Source: DATJGS01 sp035494735
GTDB taxonomy: Bacteria; Eisenbacteria; RBG-16-71-46
Direction: 5' to 3'
NCBI GenBank assembly: GCA_035494735.1
Contig: DATJGS010000019.1
Coordinates: forward strand, 62,001-126,000
DNA: 64,000 bases
Shown here: positions 10,242 to 18,209 of the stretch, piece after piece
Layout of the letters: each line of letters starts with the position of its first letter
Position numbering within the stretch: position 1 is the stretch's first letter
Translations under genes and position numbers: made by a program
The notes under the pieces: model-generated
What the model was told of the DNA's origin: nothing
The model's input: the letters and a program-made list of their open reading frames with translations, nothing else
Databases searched by the model: none

Positions 10242-11272
10242 CACCGAGCCCAATCACACGCAACCCAAGCGCACAACCGTTCTCGAGATGGGCGATCTCA
10301 ACCGTCCAAGGCCTTCAAAAGCTGGCCGGCGTAGGCGCCCTGATTGCCGCGGGGGTATCCATTGGCAGACTCGTCGGCAGTCAGTGGCTGAACACGTTTT
10401 CAATGAGCGACCTTAGAGAGCAATTGGAGAACCCGGCCAATATCGGTCATCGCGCTACGCTCGCAATGGTTCAGGCAGTGATCTGTTTCGCACTCGCAGC
10501 CCTTCTTCCGCGGGCGAAGGTCGACACGGGGCCTGACGGGGAGCCGCCCCGCCCGGAGACCCTGGATGGCGTACAGCGGATCCACATGACGCTGCGGACA
10601 ACATTTCTACTCTGGGCTGCCTACTACGTCGCGTCCTCCATTTGTATCCGGCACAGCATTCAACTGCCAACCAAGGACGCACAGTGCCACCCAGTGCTTG
10701 GGCCGCCCCAGATGACTGCGATCGCCCAGCTCATCATGGACTCGTTGAATGCACTGACTGGTCTGTCTTCCTTCTGGCTGTTCTTGGAACTGTCTGAAAT
10801 CACAGTTCCACCAAAGGGTGTCGCGACACCACGCGACGCGACGTGGACGGCCCGCACGCACAAGCTTCTCTCGGGAGGTCTGCTCGGACTCCTCCTGACA
10901 ATGGGCTGGGTCGGCCTTGCCTTTGTCCATGGAAAGACGGCAGGTGATAGTGCGGCGATCGCCACCATGAGCATCATGACGGCCTATCTCAGCGGACTGT
11001 CTCTGTGCCTTGTCGTTGGACGATTGGGCAGCAAGCTTATCGATCCGGGCCCCGTGACGCTCTCAGCGCTTTACATCTACGGGCTAATCCAGCCGCTGGC
11101 CGTGATGTTCCCAGTTCGCGCGGAAGTCCAGTTGCTCGCCACGACAATGGCGCTTGTCCTCAAGCTACTGCTCTGGCTGGTATTCGTTTGGGCCTTCTCG
11201 ACCGGCATCGTTGGCGAATACGTCAAGGACATCCGAGATTTCCTCTCGGATCCGAGCCGGCAGCCTGCTTGA
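10238..11272 (+). CDS. unrecognised polytopic membrane protein
   Basis: 344 residues, not assigned to a family. The start at 10238 overlaps the methyltransferase stop as ATGA. About seven or eight hydrophobic segments are visible (near residues 27-47, 74-92, 121-140, 163-182, 215-235, 245-265, 275-295 and 300-322), with a soluble loop around 93-118. Base composition is plainly less GC-rich than its neighbours, with many A- or T-ending codons, suggesting a different origin or relaxed selection. It is last in the rightward three-gene set and is followed by a hairpin at 11317-11342. A role linked to the acyltransferase product (export or sensing) is conceivable but unsupported. Confidence 0.65.
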   Translation: MTPSPITRNPSAQPFSRWAISTVQGLQKLAGVGALIAAGVSIGRLVGSQWLNTFSMSDLREQLENPANIGHRATLAMVQAVICFALAALLPRAKVDTGPDGEPPRPETLDGVQRIHMTLRTTFLLWAAYYVASSICIRHSIQLPTKDAQCHPVLGPPQMTAIAQLIMDSLNALTGLSSFWLFLELSEITVPPKGVATPRDATWTARTHKLLSGGLLGLLLTMGWVGLAFVHGKTAGDSAAIATMSIMTAYLSGLSLCLVVGRLGSKLIDPGPVTLSALYIYGLIQPLAVMFPVRAEVQLLATTMALVLKLLLWLVFVWAFSTGIVGEYVKDIRDFLSDPSRQPA

Positions 11273-11316
11273 GTGGTGCGGCGAATCCACTGGGCGTTCC
11301 CCCCCCCAAAACACGA

Positions 11317-11342
11317 CGGCCCGCCTCATTCGAGGCGGGCCG
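11317..11342 (-). terminator. bidirectional terminator hairpin between convergent operons
   Basis: An 11-bp perfect stem (CGGCCCGCCTC with its complement) around loop ATTC. On the minus strand the stem is followed by TCGTGTTTTGG, a U-rich tail, so it best serves the leftward operon ending at 11362. It also closes the rightward gene ending at 11272. A run of nine C follows at 11299-11307. Confidence 0.75.
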
Positions 11343-11361
11343 CATGTTCGGGCACCGGATG

Positions 11362-12513
11362 TCAGTGCGTGGGCTCGATGCGAATGGTGCCCGATTCGGG
11401 AGCGTCCGCTTCGACGCTGGCGATCATGCGCAGGCGCGCGGGATCGCCGATGACGAGCGGCGTCATGGTGCGCGCGAGGTACGCGGCGAGCGACGCGGCC
11501 TGATCGCGCGAGCGCGCAGTCACGGTCACCTTGAGCGGCGTGCGCGTCGACGGAGCCTGATTGATCCACTGCGCGGCTTCGCGCACGACGGGGGGCGCGC
11601 CCACTTCACTGCTGCCGCCGGGGCCGCGCATCGTCGCGGCGCCGTTCGCCAGGTCCGCGCCGGTGAACGCGAGCACGGGGCCGGCCGCGGTCTCGAGATG
11701 GTACGCGGCGACGTGGAAGCCCTGGCCCACGAAGTTGCGCTTGTTGCCCGCACGGTCGCGGGCTTCGAACACGTACGAATACGTGAGGCCGGGCGTCACC
11801 GGCGCGCCGGACGTGGCGCGGCCGTCCCACGCGATCTCGGCGGGCGGCTTGCCATGACCCTGGTACGCGGCCACGGGCTCGCCCTTCGCGTTCACGACGG
11901 TGAGCTTCCAGCTCTCCACGTCGTCGACCGCGGGGCGGAAACGTGCCACCGCGCCAGTCGCGAACTCGTGCAGCCAGGGCTGCGCGAGGTATGGCGACGC
12001 GTCGGTCGCCGACTGTGCAACCAGCGCGGTGGTGAAATCGGGTGGGTTGCGGTCGAGCACGTCGGCCGCGGTGCCGCGATCGAGGCCCGCCGCCTTCTCG
12101 GGGTCGAGATTCACGTCGAGGTCGGGCCGCGGGAATTCGTAGTGCACGTGGTCTTCGCCTTCGACGGTCAGGCTGCGGAACGCGGTTCCCTCCTGCCCGC
12201 CGTGGAGCACCATCGCGGAGTCGGACTTGGCCGGCGCGGAAACCTCGGCCGAACGCTCGCTCGATCCGCTCGACTTCGCGGACGACGTCGCGCGCCTGGG
12301 CGCGGTGTGCGTCACGGCCGGCGCCGGCTTCGCGCTGACGGTCGTGGGGGTGCTCGCCGCCGGCGTGGGCTTCGCGCTGGCGGACGTCATCGCGGTCGTG
12401 GTCGGCGCCGTCTTGGCGCTCGCCGTCGTCGCGGCGCCGCTCGGCGCCACGTTCAGCATCATCAGCAGCGCGCACGCTCCGGCGGCCGTCGCGAAGGTCT
12501 TGCTCCGAATCAT
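11362..12513 (-). CDS. exported protein with FlgD-like domain, last gene of the TonB/PorV operon
   Basis: 383 residues. The ATG at 12513 is preferred because AAAGGAG lies seven bases upstream; the ATG at 12519 is only one base from it. A signal peptide (MIRSKTFATAAGACALLMMLNVAPSGA) leads to a long Ala/Thr/Ser/Pro linker to about residue 90. A folded part follows with a FlgD-like Ig module (about 210-290: WKLTVVNAKGEPV, AWDGRATSG, PGLTYSYVFEARD). The last 90 residues (VTVTARSRDQAASLAAYLA...) loosely recall OmpA-type peptidoglycan-binding domains but lack a clear motif. It follows tonB at once. It probably lies in the periplasm or at the outer membrane; function unknown. Confidence 0.7.
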   Translation of the reverse strand: MIRSKTFATAAGACALLMMLNVAPSGAATTASAKTAPTTTAMTSASAKPTPAASTPTTVSAKPAPAVTHTAPRRATSSAKSSGSSERSAEVSAPAKSDSAMVLHGGQEGTAFRSLTVEGEDHVHYEFPRPDLDVNLDPEKAAGLDRGTAADVLDRNPPDFTTALVAQSATDASPYLAQPWLHEFATGAVARFRPAVDDVESWKLTVVNAKGEPVAAYQGHGKPPAEIAWDGRATSGAPVTPGLTYSYVFEARDRAGNKRNFVGQGFHVAAYHLETAAGPVLAFTGADLANGAATMRGPGGSSEVGAPPVVREAAQWINQAPSTRTPLKVTVTARSRDQAASLAAYLARTMTPLVIGDPARLRMIASVEADAPESGTIRIEPTH

Positions 12514-12536
12514 CGCCATGCTCCTTTCGCTGGTCC

Positions 12537-13463
12537 CTAGCCGCTGTCGCGAAGGCGGAAGCGGAACGTGATCGTGCCCCACTGCTCGCCGGTGCGTCCG
12601 CCGCTCAACGCGGCGAAGCGCCACCCGCGAAGCGCGGTGCGTGCGCTCTCATCGAAGTCTTCGAATCCGGCGGTGCGCTGGACGAGAATGTTCTCCTTGA
12701 TCGTGCCGTCGGCGCGGACGACGAAGTACAGCGTGACCGAGCCTTCGACCGCCTCGCGCTTCGCCCACTCCGGGTATTCCGGCGTCACATGCACGAGTAC
12801 GGGCCGGTCCGCGATCGGGCCCATGAGCGTGGCGCCCGCGAGCGTGCGGCGCGCGTCGCTCTGGCCGGCCTTCTCGGGCTCGGCATCCGTTGCGTGCGTC
12901 GTGACCGTGGCGGGACCCAGGGTGGTGCCGCTGCCGACGCCGGCGCCGCGCGTGAGCGCAAGCGCCGGGCCCGCGCCATCGCCGCCGCGATTGAGCGCGA
13001 CCGTGCCGGCCGTCCCGGTGCCGGACACCGTGGCTGCGGTGACCGAATGTCCCCAGTTCGTGTTCGGCGCGCTCCCGACGCCGGCGGCTGAAACGACTTC
13101 GTGCGTCTGCAGCGCGGCGAGCCGCGACGTCAGTCGATCGTCGACGGCGATTGCGCTCTGCGGATCGGGCGTCAGGTCGGCGTGGCTCTCCCGGCGCATG
13201 AAATGCTGTTCGCGCTCGCTGGTCGCGGCGGCCCCGACTTCGGTGCGCGGCGCGGCCTGGGCGGGCGCGGCGGCCGCGGCCGGCGAGGCGTCACCCGGAT
13301 CGAGCATCGTGATCTCGGTGAGCGGCTCGCGATCGGGCGCCGGCTTGGGCGCGAAGATCAGCAGCAGCAGCAGCAGGGCATGCACGACCATGCTGATACT
13401 CATGGCGCTCCGCGTGCGCGAGCGCGCGGGCGTCACATCCCACGTCAGGGCCGACGCGCTCAC
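12537..13463 (-). CDS. tonB: TonB energy transducer
   Basis: 308 residues starting at GTG 13463, overlapping the stop of the second ExbD gene (GTGA). An N-terminal anchor helix (about 20-39, MSISMVVHALLLLLLIFAP) is followed by a long low-complexity Ala/Gly/Thr-rich periplasmic span. The C-terminal TonB domain is at about 215-305 (PVLVHVTPEYPEWAKREAVEGSVTLYFVVRADGTI...ARTALRGWRFA), with the conserved YP and GxV...F...G patterns. The spacer lacks the usual Pro-Lys/Pro-Glu repeats. With the upstream ExbB/ExbD genes it should pass proton-motive energy to outer-membrane receptors such as the one at 47.9-50.6 kb. Confidence 0.9.
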   Translation of the reverse strand: MSASALTWDVTPARSRTRSAMSISMVVHALLLLLLIFAPKPAPDREPLTEITMLDPGDASPAAAAAPAQAAPRTEVGAAATSEREQHFMRRESHADLTPDPQSAIAVDDRLTSRLAALQTHEVVSAAGVGSAPNTNWGHSVTAATVSGTGTAGTVALNRGGDGAGPALALTRGAGVGSGTTLGPATVTTHATDAEPEKAGQSDARRTLAGATLMGPIADRPVLVHVTPEYPEWAKREAVEGSVTLYFVVRADGTIKENILVQRTAGFEDFDESARTALRGWRFAALSGGRTGEQWGTITFRFRLRDSG

Positions 13464-13882
13464 AGTGCACCATCCATCTTCTGGCGCGTCGCGATGGCCA
13501 GGCGCTTGGCGCCGGCGATGCGCGCGGCGTCGAGCAGTTGGTGCACGGTCGCGTACGGCGCGCCCGAGTCGGCGCGCACCACGACGAGCAGGTCCTTGTT
13601 GCCGGGCTCGGCCAGGCGCGCCGCGATGGCGGCCGCGAGCTTGTCCATGGTGACGTCGTGATTGTCCACGGCGAGCCTTCCGTCCTCGCTCAGCGTGACG
13701 CTGAGATTGCGCTGATCCTCCGCCTCGCGCGTGTGCGCCTGCGGCAGGTTCACCGGCAGGTTCGACACCGACAGCATCGGCGCCGTGACGAGGAGGATGA
13801 TGACCAGCACCAGCGCGACGTCGATGATCGGCGTCACGTTGATCTTGGTGATGGGCTCAGGGCGCTTCCGGGTGTAGGCCAT
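13460..13882 (-). CDS. exbD: ExbD/TolR-family proton-channel subunit (second copy)
   Basis: 140 residues, starting one base after the stop of the first ExbD gene. It has the single membrane helix with the protonatable Asp (NVTPIIDVALVLVIILLVTAP, about 15-35) and a short periplasmic domain (DLLVVVRADSGAPYATVHQLLDAARIAGAKRLAIAT). Two different ExbD proteins per ExbB also occur in Xanthomonas-type and Bacteroidota TonB systems and in the Agl gliding motor. Confidence 0.92.
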   Translation of the reverse strand: MAYTRKRPEPITKINVTPIIDVALVLVIILLVTAPMLSVSNLPVNLPQAHTREAEDQRNLSVTLSEDGRLAVDNHDVTMDKLAAAIAARLAEPGNKDLLVVVRADSGAPYATVHQLLDAARIAGAKRLAIATRQKMDGAL

Positions 13883-13883
13883 G

Positions 13884-14294
13884 TCATCTCCCCGCGACCG
13901 CGATCTCGGCCGCTCCCTGGGCGCGCGCTTCGTCGAGCACGGCCACGAAGTCGCCGTGCGGCACATTGTCGGCGCAGCGCACGACGACCTGGCGCGTGGC
14001 GCTTTCGGCGAGCACCTCGTGCAACGTGAGCGCGAGCCGGTCGCGATGCACCAGCTGGCGATTGACCACGATGCTGTCGGCCGATAGCAGGCTCACCTCC
14101 ACACGATCGGTGTGGCTGGGCGCGGCCTTCTTTCCGGTCGACGACGCGCTGGAGACGCCGATGCCGGACTGCAGTGCGAGCGGCGTCGCGACCATGAGGA
14201 TCACGACAAGCACCAGCGAGACGTCGATCAGCGGCGTCATGTTGGGTTCGTTGATCCCGCTCATGGAGTCGGACGAACGGCGGTTGCGCTTCAT
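13884..14294 (-). CDS. exbD: ExbD/TolR-family proton-channel subunit (first copy)
   Basis: 136 residues. The membrane helix contains NMTPLIDVSLVLVVILMVATPL (about 18-39) with the conserved Asp needed for proton use. The periplasmic part (VVVRCADNVPHGDFVAVLDEARAQGAAEIAVAG) matches the ExbD/TolR fold. It starts 10 bases after ExbB stops and is followed at once by a second, divergent ExbD. The two copies probably form a mixed dimer or serve different receptors. Confidence 0.92.
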   Translation of the reverse strand: MKRNRRSSDSMSGINEPNMTPLIDVSLVLVVILMVATPLALQSGIGVSSASSTGKKAAPSHTDRVEVSLLSADSIVVNRQLVHRDRLALTLHEVLAESATRQVVVRCADNVPHGDFVAVLDEARAQGAAEIAVAGR

Positions 14295-14303
14295 GGATCG
14301 CCC

Positions 14304-14960
14304 TTAGGCCGAACGCCGCGAGCCGCGCTCGGCGTCGTCGGAGTCCGCGCCGGCCACCGTCAGGCGCAGGTTGCGCGCGCGGTTCTCGGCCACGGTCAGC
14401 ATGACGTTCATTTCGCGGAGGAAGTGGTTGTAGAGCATGACCGCGGGCACGGCGACCATCAGGCCGGCGGCGGTGGTGAACAACGCTTCGGCGACGCCGG
14501 CCGCGACCACGGACGGGCCGGCCGAGCCGGTGCGCGCCATGTCGTGGAACGCGCGCATGATGCCCCACACGGTGCCGAGGAGGCCGATCAGCGGCGCGGT
14601 GTTACCCATCGTGCCGAGCACGCCCAGGTTGCGCTCGAGCAGCAGGCGCTGCTCGCTGAGCGCGATCTGCAGCTTCTCTTCCTGCGCCTCGGGAGCCAGA
14701 TGCGCGCTCTGCAGCACGCTCGCCGCCACCGGGCCGGCCGGATGCTTGAGGACGCTGCACGCCCACGCCGCTTCCTTCACGTGACCGCCGCGCGCCTTCT
14801 CGGCGGCCAGATCCAACTGTCGGTCCACGTCGCCGCGGCGCGACCAGTAGTAGCGCAGCCGCTCGATCGCGTATCCGAGCGTGACCACGCTGCACCCCAG
14901 GATCACGATCATCACCGGGCTGCGGCGAATGGCTTCCATCCAGTCGAAGTTCTCGAACAT
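14304..14960 (-). CDS. exbB: ExbB/TolQ/MotA-family proton-channel protein
   Basis: 218 residues with three hydrophobic segments: near residues 13-32, the long core helix around 112-140 (NTAPLIGLLGTVWGIMRAF) and 150-176 (GVAEALFTTAAGLMVAVPAVMLYN). The LLGTVWG and AL-TTAAGL-VA-PA motifs are diagnostic. It forms the inner-membrane pentamer around ExbD and powers TonB. In this operon it sits between a giant TPR protein and the ExbD pair, so it may also power a gliding- or secretion-like complex. The start has a weak GGAG-type site (GAGCTGAGTC upstream). Confidence 0.93.
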   Translation of the reverse strand: MFENFDWMEAIRRSPVMIVILGCSVVTLGYAIERLRYYWSRRGDVDRQLDLAAEKARGGHVKEAAWACSVLKHPAGPVAASVLQSAHLAPEAQEEKLQIALSEQRLLLERNLGVLGTMGNTAPLIGLLGTVWGIMRAFHDMARTGSAGPSVVAAGVAEALFTTAAGLMVAVPAVMLYNHFLREMNVMLTVAENRARNLRLTVAGADSDDAERGSRRSA

Positions 14961-14990
14961 GACTCAGCTCCTTGAGTGTCGGTGTCGGGT

Positions 14991-17900
14991 TCAGCGTCGG
15001 CGCGTGAGCGCCTCCAGCTGGCTCGCGCGGCCCGAAGCCGCCGCCACCAGCTCGTGGTCCTCCGAGTGATGGGCGATGTCGCGATACGCATCGACCGCCC
15101 GCGTGTATTCCTTACGTGTCTCGTACAGCGCCGCGCAGCGTGCGAGCGCTGACAGCCGGAACGCGTTCGTGCGTTGCGGCGCGGCCGCGGCCTGCTCGTA
15201 CCAACGCAGCGCCGCGGTCGATTCCTTGAGTTGTTCGTGGCAGCGACCCATGCGGTACAGCAACTCCACGTTCAGCGACGCCGACGGCCGCGCGGCGAGC
15301 GCGCGCTGGTACTCGCGCATCGCGTCCGCGGTCTGGCCGGCGGTCTCGTCCATGTCGCCGAGCTGATAAGCGACTTCAGAAGCACGGGCGTCGTCGGGGT
15401 GCTTCGCGCGATACGCCTCGAGCGCCGTGCGCGCTTCGTCGCTCTGGCCGGTCATGCGCTGGCACAGCGCCAGGTTGTAGGCCGAGGCGCTCGCGATGTC
15501 GGCACTCGTGCTCTCGGCGAGCACCTGCGTGAACGCGACCGCGGCGCGGCCGAAGTCCTTGGCCTCGAAGTCGAGCAGACCCATGCGGAAGCGCACCGTC
15601 GAGCGCAGATCGCTCTCCGGGAAGAACGACAGGAACTGTTCGTACGCCTGGCGCGCGTCGTCGTTCGCGTGCGACTGGGCGAGCGCGTCGGCGAGCAGGA
15701 ACTGCGCCTGGTCCGCCGCCGAGTAGCCGGGGAAGCCGCTCACGACCTTGCGGAAGCCGTCGGCCGCCTCGGTCCATTCCTTCGCGTCGTAGTGACGGCG
15801 CGAGATCTGGAACTCGGCGTCGGCCGCGAACGCGCTGTTCGGGAACTGGTCGACGAGCTTGGCGAGCACGGCCTGACCGCCCGGCTTCTGGCTCAGGCGA
15901 TACAGCGCGCGCTCGGTGCCGCGCTGCGCTTCACGCGCGGCCGGCGTGCCCGGGTACTTCTCGATCGTGCCGGCGAAACCCTGCAGCGCTTCCGCGTCGC
16001 GGCCGGCGTTGTATTCGCCCTGCGCCAGGCGCAGCGTCGCGATCGACGCCGCCGAGCTGCTCGCGAAGTGCGCGAGCAGGCCTTCGTAACAGCGCTTCGC
16101 GTCCGCGTAGCGCGCGGCCTGGAAGTACAGGTCGCCGGCGCGCGCCCACGCCTTCTCGGCAAGCGGCGCGTCCGCGCTGTCGCGCACGATGGTTTCCCAG
16201 CGATCGACGGCGTCGCCCGAGCGATCGAGGCGCACGTAGCAGAGGCCGGCCTGGTACAGCGCGGTCAGCTTCTGCGGATCCTTCGGGAAGCGGCGCACGA
16301 AGTCTTCGTAGGCGGCAGCGGCCTCGCGATAGCGCTTCTGGTTGAAGCGCTCGTGCGCGATGGCCAGCACGGCGCCGCTCACGACCTTGTCCGAACCGCC
16401 GGCGACGAGCTGTTCCTCCGTCGCGATGGCGAGACTGTCCTGGCCCTGGCGCGCGTACGTCCACGCCAGGAGCTGATCCGCGGAGCTGGCCACTTCGTGG
16501 CCCGCGAAGTCGCGGTGCACCTGCGCCAGCGCGGCCTGCGACTCGGCGTAGCGACCCTGCGCGGCCGACGCGTCCGCGTCGATCACGAGCGCCCACGCAC
16601 GCCACTCGGAGTGGCTGGGCGGCATCTTCTGCAAGAGGAGGTGCGGCGCGCCCGACAGCTGGCCGAGGTCGCCCGCGCGGTGGTACGCGAGTTCGAGCTG
16701 ACACAGCGCGGCTTCGACCAGCTCCTGGCGCTCGGGGCTCGAGAACACCGCGCGGCCGGTGCTGTCGTGCTGCGTCGTGTAGCGGTCGAGCACGATCTGG
16801 AAGTACGGCGCGGCGGCGAGCGGCTTGCCCTGCAGGCTGAGGCCGACGCCCGCCAGGTACGCGGCGGCCGGAGCCTCGGGCTCGAGCGGATAACCGCGCA
16901 CGACGGCCTGATACGTGCCGGTCGCGTCGCCGCGCCGGCCCATGGCGTCGAGACAGCGGCCGACGCGGTACTGCGCGCTGGCCGCGACCTCGTGTTCGAA
17001 GTAGCGCGTCAGCACCTTGTTGAACTCGACGATGGCCGCGGCGTACTGGGCCTTGCCGGCCAGCGCCTCGCCGATCAGGTACTGGGCGCGCGCCGCCGCG
17101 TCGGTGTCGGGATGGCGATCGACGACGCCGTGCAGCTGCACGAGCGACGAGTCGGTCTGCCCGGCCAGGAACCGCGCGCCGGCTTCGCGCACTTCGGCCT
17201 CGGCCAGGATGGCGGGGTCGGTCACGCGCGACTGCATGCGCGCGAACTCGGTCGCGGCGCTGCGATAGTCCTTCGCGCCGAGGAACACGTTCGCCTTCGC
17301 GAGCAGCGCCGGATCGTGCAGCGTCGACGACGGCCAGCGGTCGGCGACGTCCTGGAACGCGGCCGCGGCGCGCAGCTGATTGCCGCTCGCGGCCAGCGCC
17401 AGACCCTTGAGATACGTCGCGGCCGGACCCGTGCTCGAGGGGCCGAGCGCGGCGATCGCGTCCTGCGGGCGTCCCAGGGACTGGAACATCATCGCGCGCG
17501 CCATGGCGACGCGCGCGTCGTTCGCGGTCCACGGCGCGCCGGAGGCGATCGCGTCGAGCGCCTTCTTCGCGTCGGCGGTGTCGCCGCGACGCAGCGCGTT
17601 CCAGGCGCGCGCCAGGCGCGCTTCGCCGAGGAGCGGGCTCGTCGGATAGCGCTGCTCGAACTTGATCCACTCCTTCGCCGCGTCGGCGTCCTCGTGCTTC
17701 GCCTCCATCGCGCGGATCACCGCGTACGCCGCGTCGTCTTCGAACGGGCCTTTGGCCGCGTCCTTCTGGGCGTCGCGATAGGCGTCGAGCGCCGCGTTCG
17801 CGTCGCCCATCTCCCAGCGCACGGCGCCCGACAGGAATTTCGCGGCCGCGCGCTGATCGTCGCCGGACGCCTGCTTCATCAGGTCTTCGACGCTGCCGTC

Positions 17901-18128
17901 CAGTTCGCGTAGCGCGGCCAGCCGCTCGTCGCCGGTCTTGAGGCGGGCGGCATCGAACGCGCGCGTGACGTCACGCGTCGCGTCCGTGTTGGTCTGCGGC
18001 GCCTGGGCCGCTTCCGGCGCGTGCTTCGGCGCGTGCGCCGCGTGCGACGGACCCACGATCAGGCCCGTCGTCAGCGCGGCGAGCGCGAGTCGCAGCGTCA
18101 CTCGCGTCCTGCGCATGTCCTTGGCCAT
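14991..18128 (-). CDS. very large exported tetratricopeptide-repeat protein
   Basis: About 1045 residues. The start at 18128 is preferred to an in-frame ATG at 18206 because GGAGGAAG lies just upstream and a signal peptide follows (RRTRVTLRLALAALTTGLIVGPSHAAHA). Nearly the whole protein is TPR or BamD-like repeats of 34-40 residues (for example AAKEWIKFEQRYPTSPLLGEARL and QAYEQFLSFFPESDLRSTVRFRMG), with the FP-S-A-A/R-LG-L pattern seen in periplasmic scaffolds such as YbgF/CpoB and BamD. No enzyme domain is seen. Between the PorV-like gene and exbB, it probably scaffolds an envelope complex linking the motor to outer-membrane parts. This is inference. Confidence 0.82.
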   Translation of the reverse strand: MAKDMRRTRVTLRLALAALTTGLIVGPSHAAHAPKHAPEAAQAPQTNTDATRDVTRAFDAARLKTGDERLAALRELDGSVEDLMKQASGDDQRAAAKFLSGAVRWEMGDANAALDAYRDAQKDAAKGPFEDDAAYAVIRAMEAKHEDADAAKEWIKFEQRYPTSPLLGEARLARAWNALRRGDTADAKKALDAIASGAPWTANDARVAMARAMMFQSLGRPQDAIAALGPSSTGPAATYLKGLALAASGNQLRAAAAFQDVADRWPSSTLHDPALLAKANVFLGAKDYRSAATEFARMQSRVTDPAILAEAEVREAGARFLAGQTDSSLVQLHGVVDRHPDTDAAARAQYLIGEALAGKAQYAAAIVEFNKVLTRYFEHEVAASAQYRVGRCLDAMGRRGDATGTYQAVVRGYPLEPEAPAAAYLAGVGLSLQGKPLAAAPYFQIVLDRYTTQHDSTGRAVFSSPERQELVEAALCQLELAYHRAGDLGQLSGAPHLLLQKMPPSHSEWRAWALVIDADASAAQGRYAESQAALAQVHRDFAGHEVASSADQLLAWTYARQGQDSLAIATEEQLVAGGSDKVVSGAVLAIAHERFNQKRYREAAAAYEDFVRRFPKDPQKLTALYQAGLCYVRLDRSGDAVDRWETIVRDSADAPLAEKAWARAGDLYFQAARYADAKRCYEGLLAHFASSSAASIATLRLAQGEYNAGRDAEALQGFAGTIEKYPGTPAAREAQRGTERALYRLSQKPGGQAVLAKLVDQFPNSAFAADAEFQISRRHYDAKEWTEAADGFRKVVSGFPGYSAADQAQFLLADALAQSHANDDARQAYEQFLSFFPESDLRSTVRFRMGLLDFEAKDFGRAAVAFTQVLAESTSADIASASAYNLALCQRMTGQSDEARTALEAYRAKHPDDARASEVAYQLGDMDETAGQTADAMREYQRALAARPSASLNVELLYRMGRCHEQLKESTAALRWYEQAAAAPQRTNAFRLSALARCAALYETRKEYTRAVDAYRDIAHHSEDHELVAAASGRASQLEALTRRR

Positions 18129-18209
18129 GACTTCCTCCGGTCCGGTGCCGGAGCGCGCGGCGTTCGCCGCGCGCTCCGCCCTGTCGAGTTGCGGGATGTG
18201 CGTCATGGG

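Noticed and set aside
11299..11307. run of nine C as a phase-variation tract
   Set aside because: It is intergenic, between convergent genes, next to a terminator; no start codon or promoter would be shifted by its length.
15174..17912. 912-codon open frame antisense to the TPR protein
   Set aside because: Translation is compositionally odd (Arg, Val, His runs); the opposite strand encodes regular TPRs with a ribosome site.
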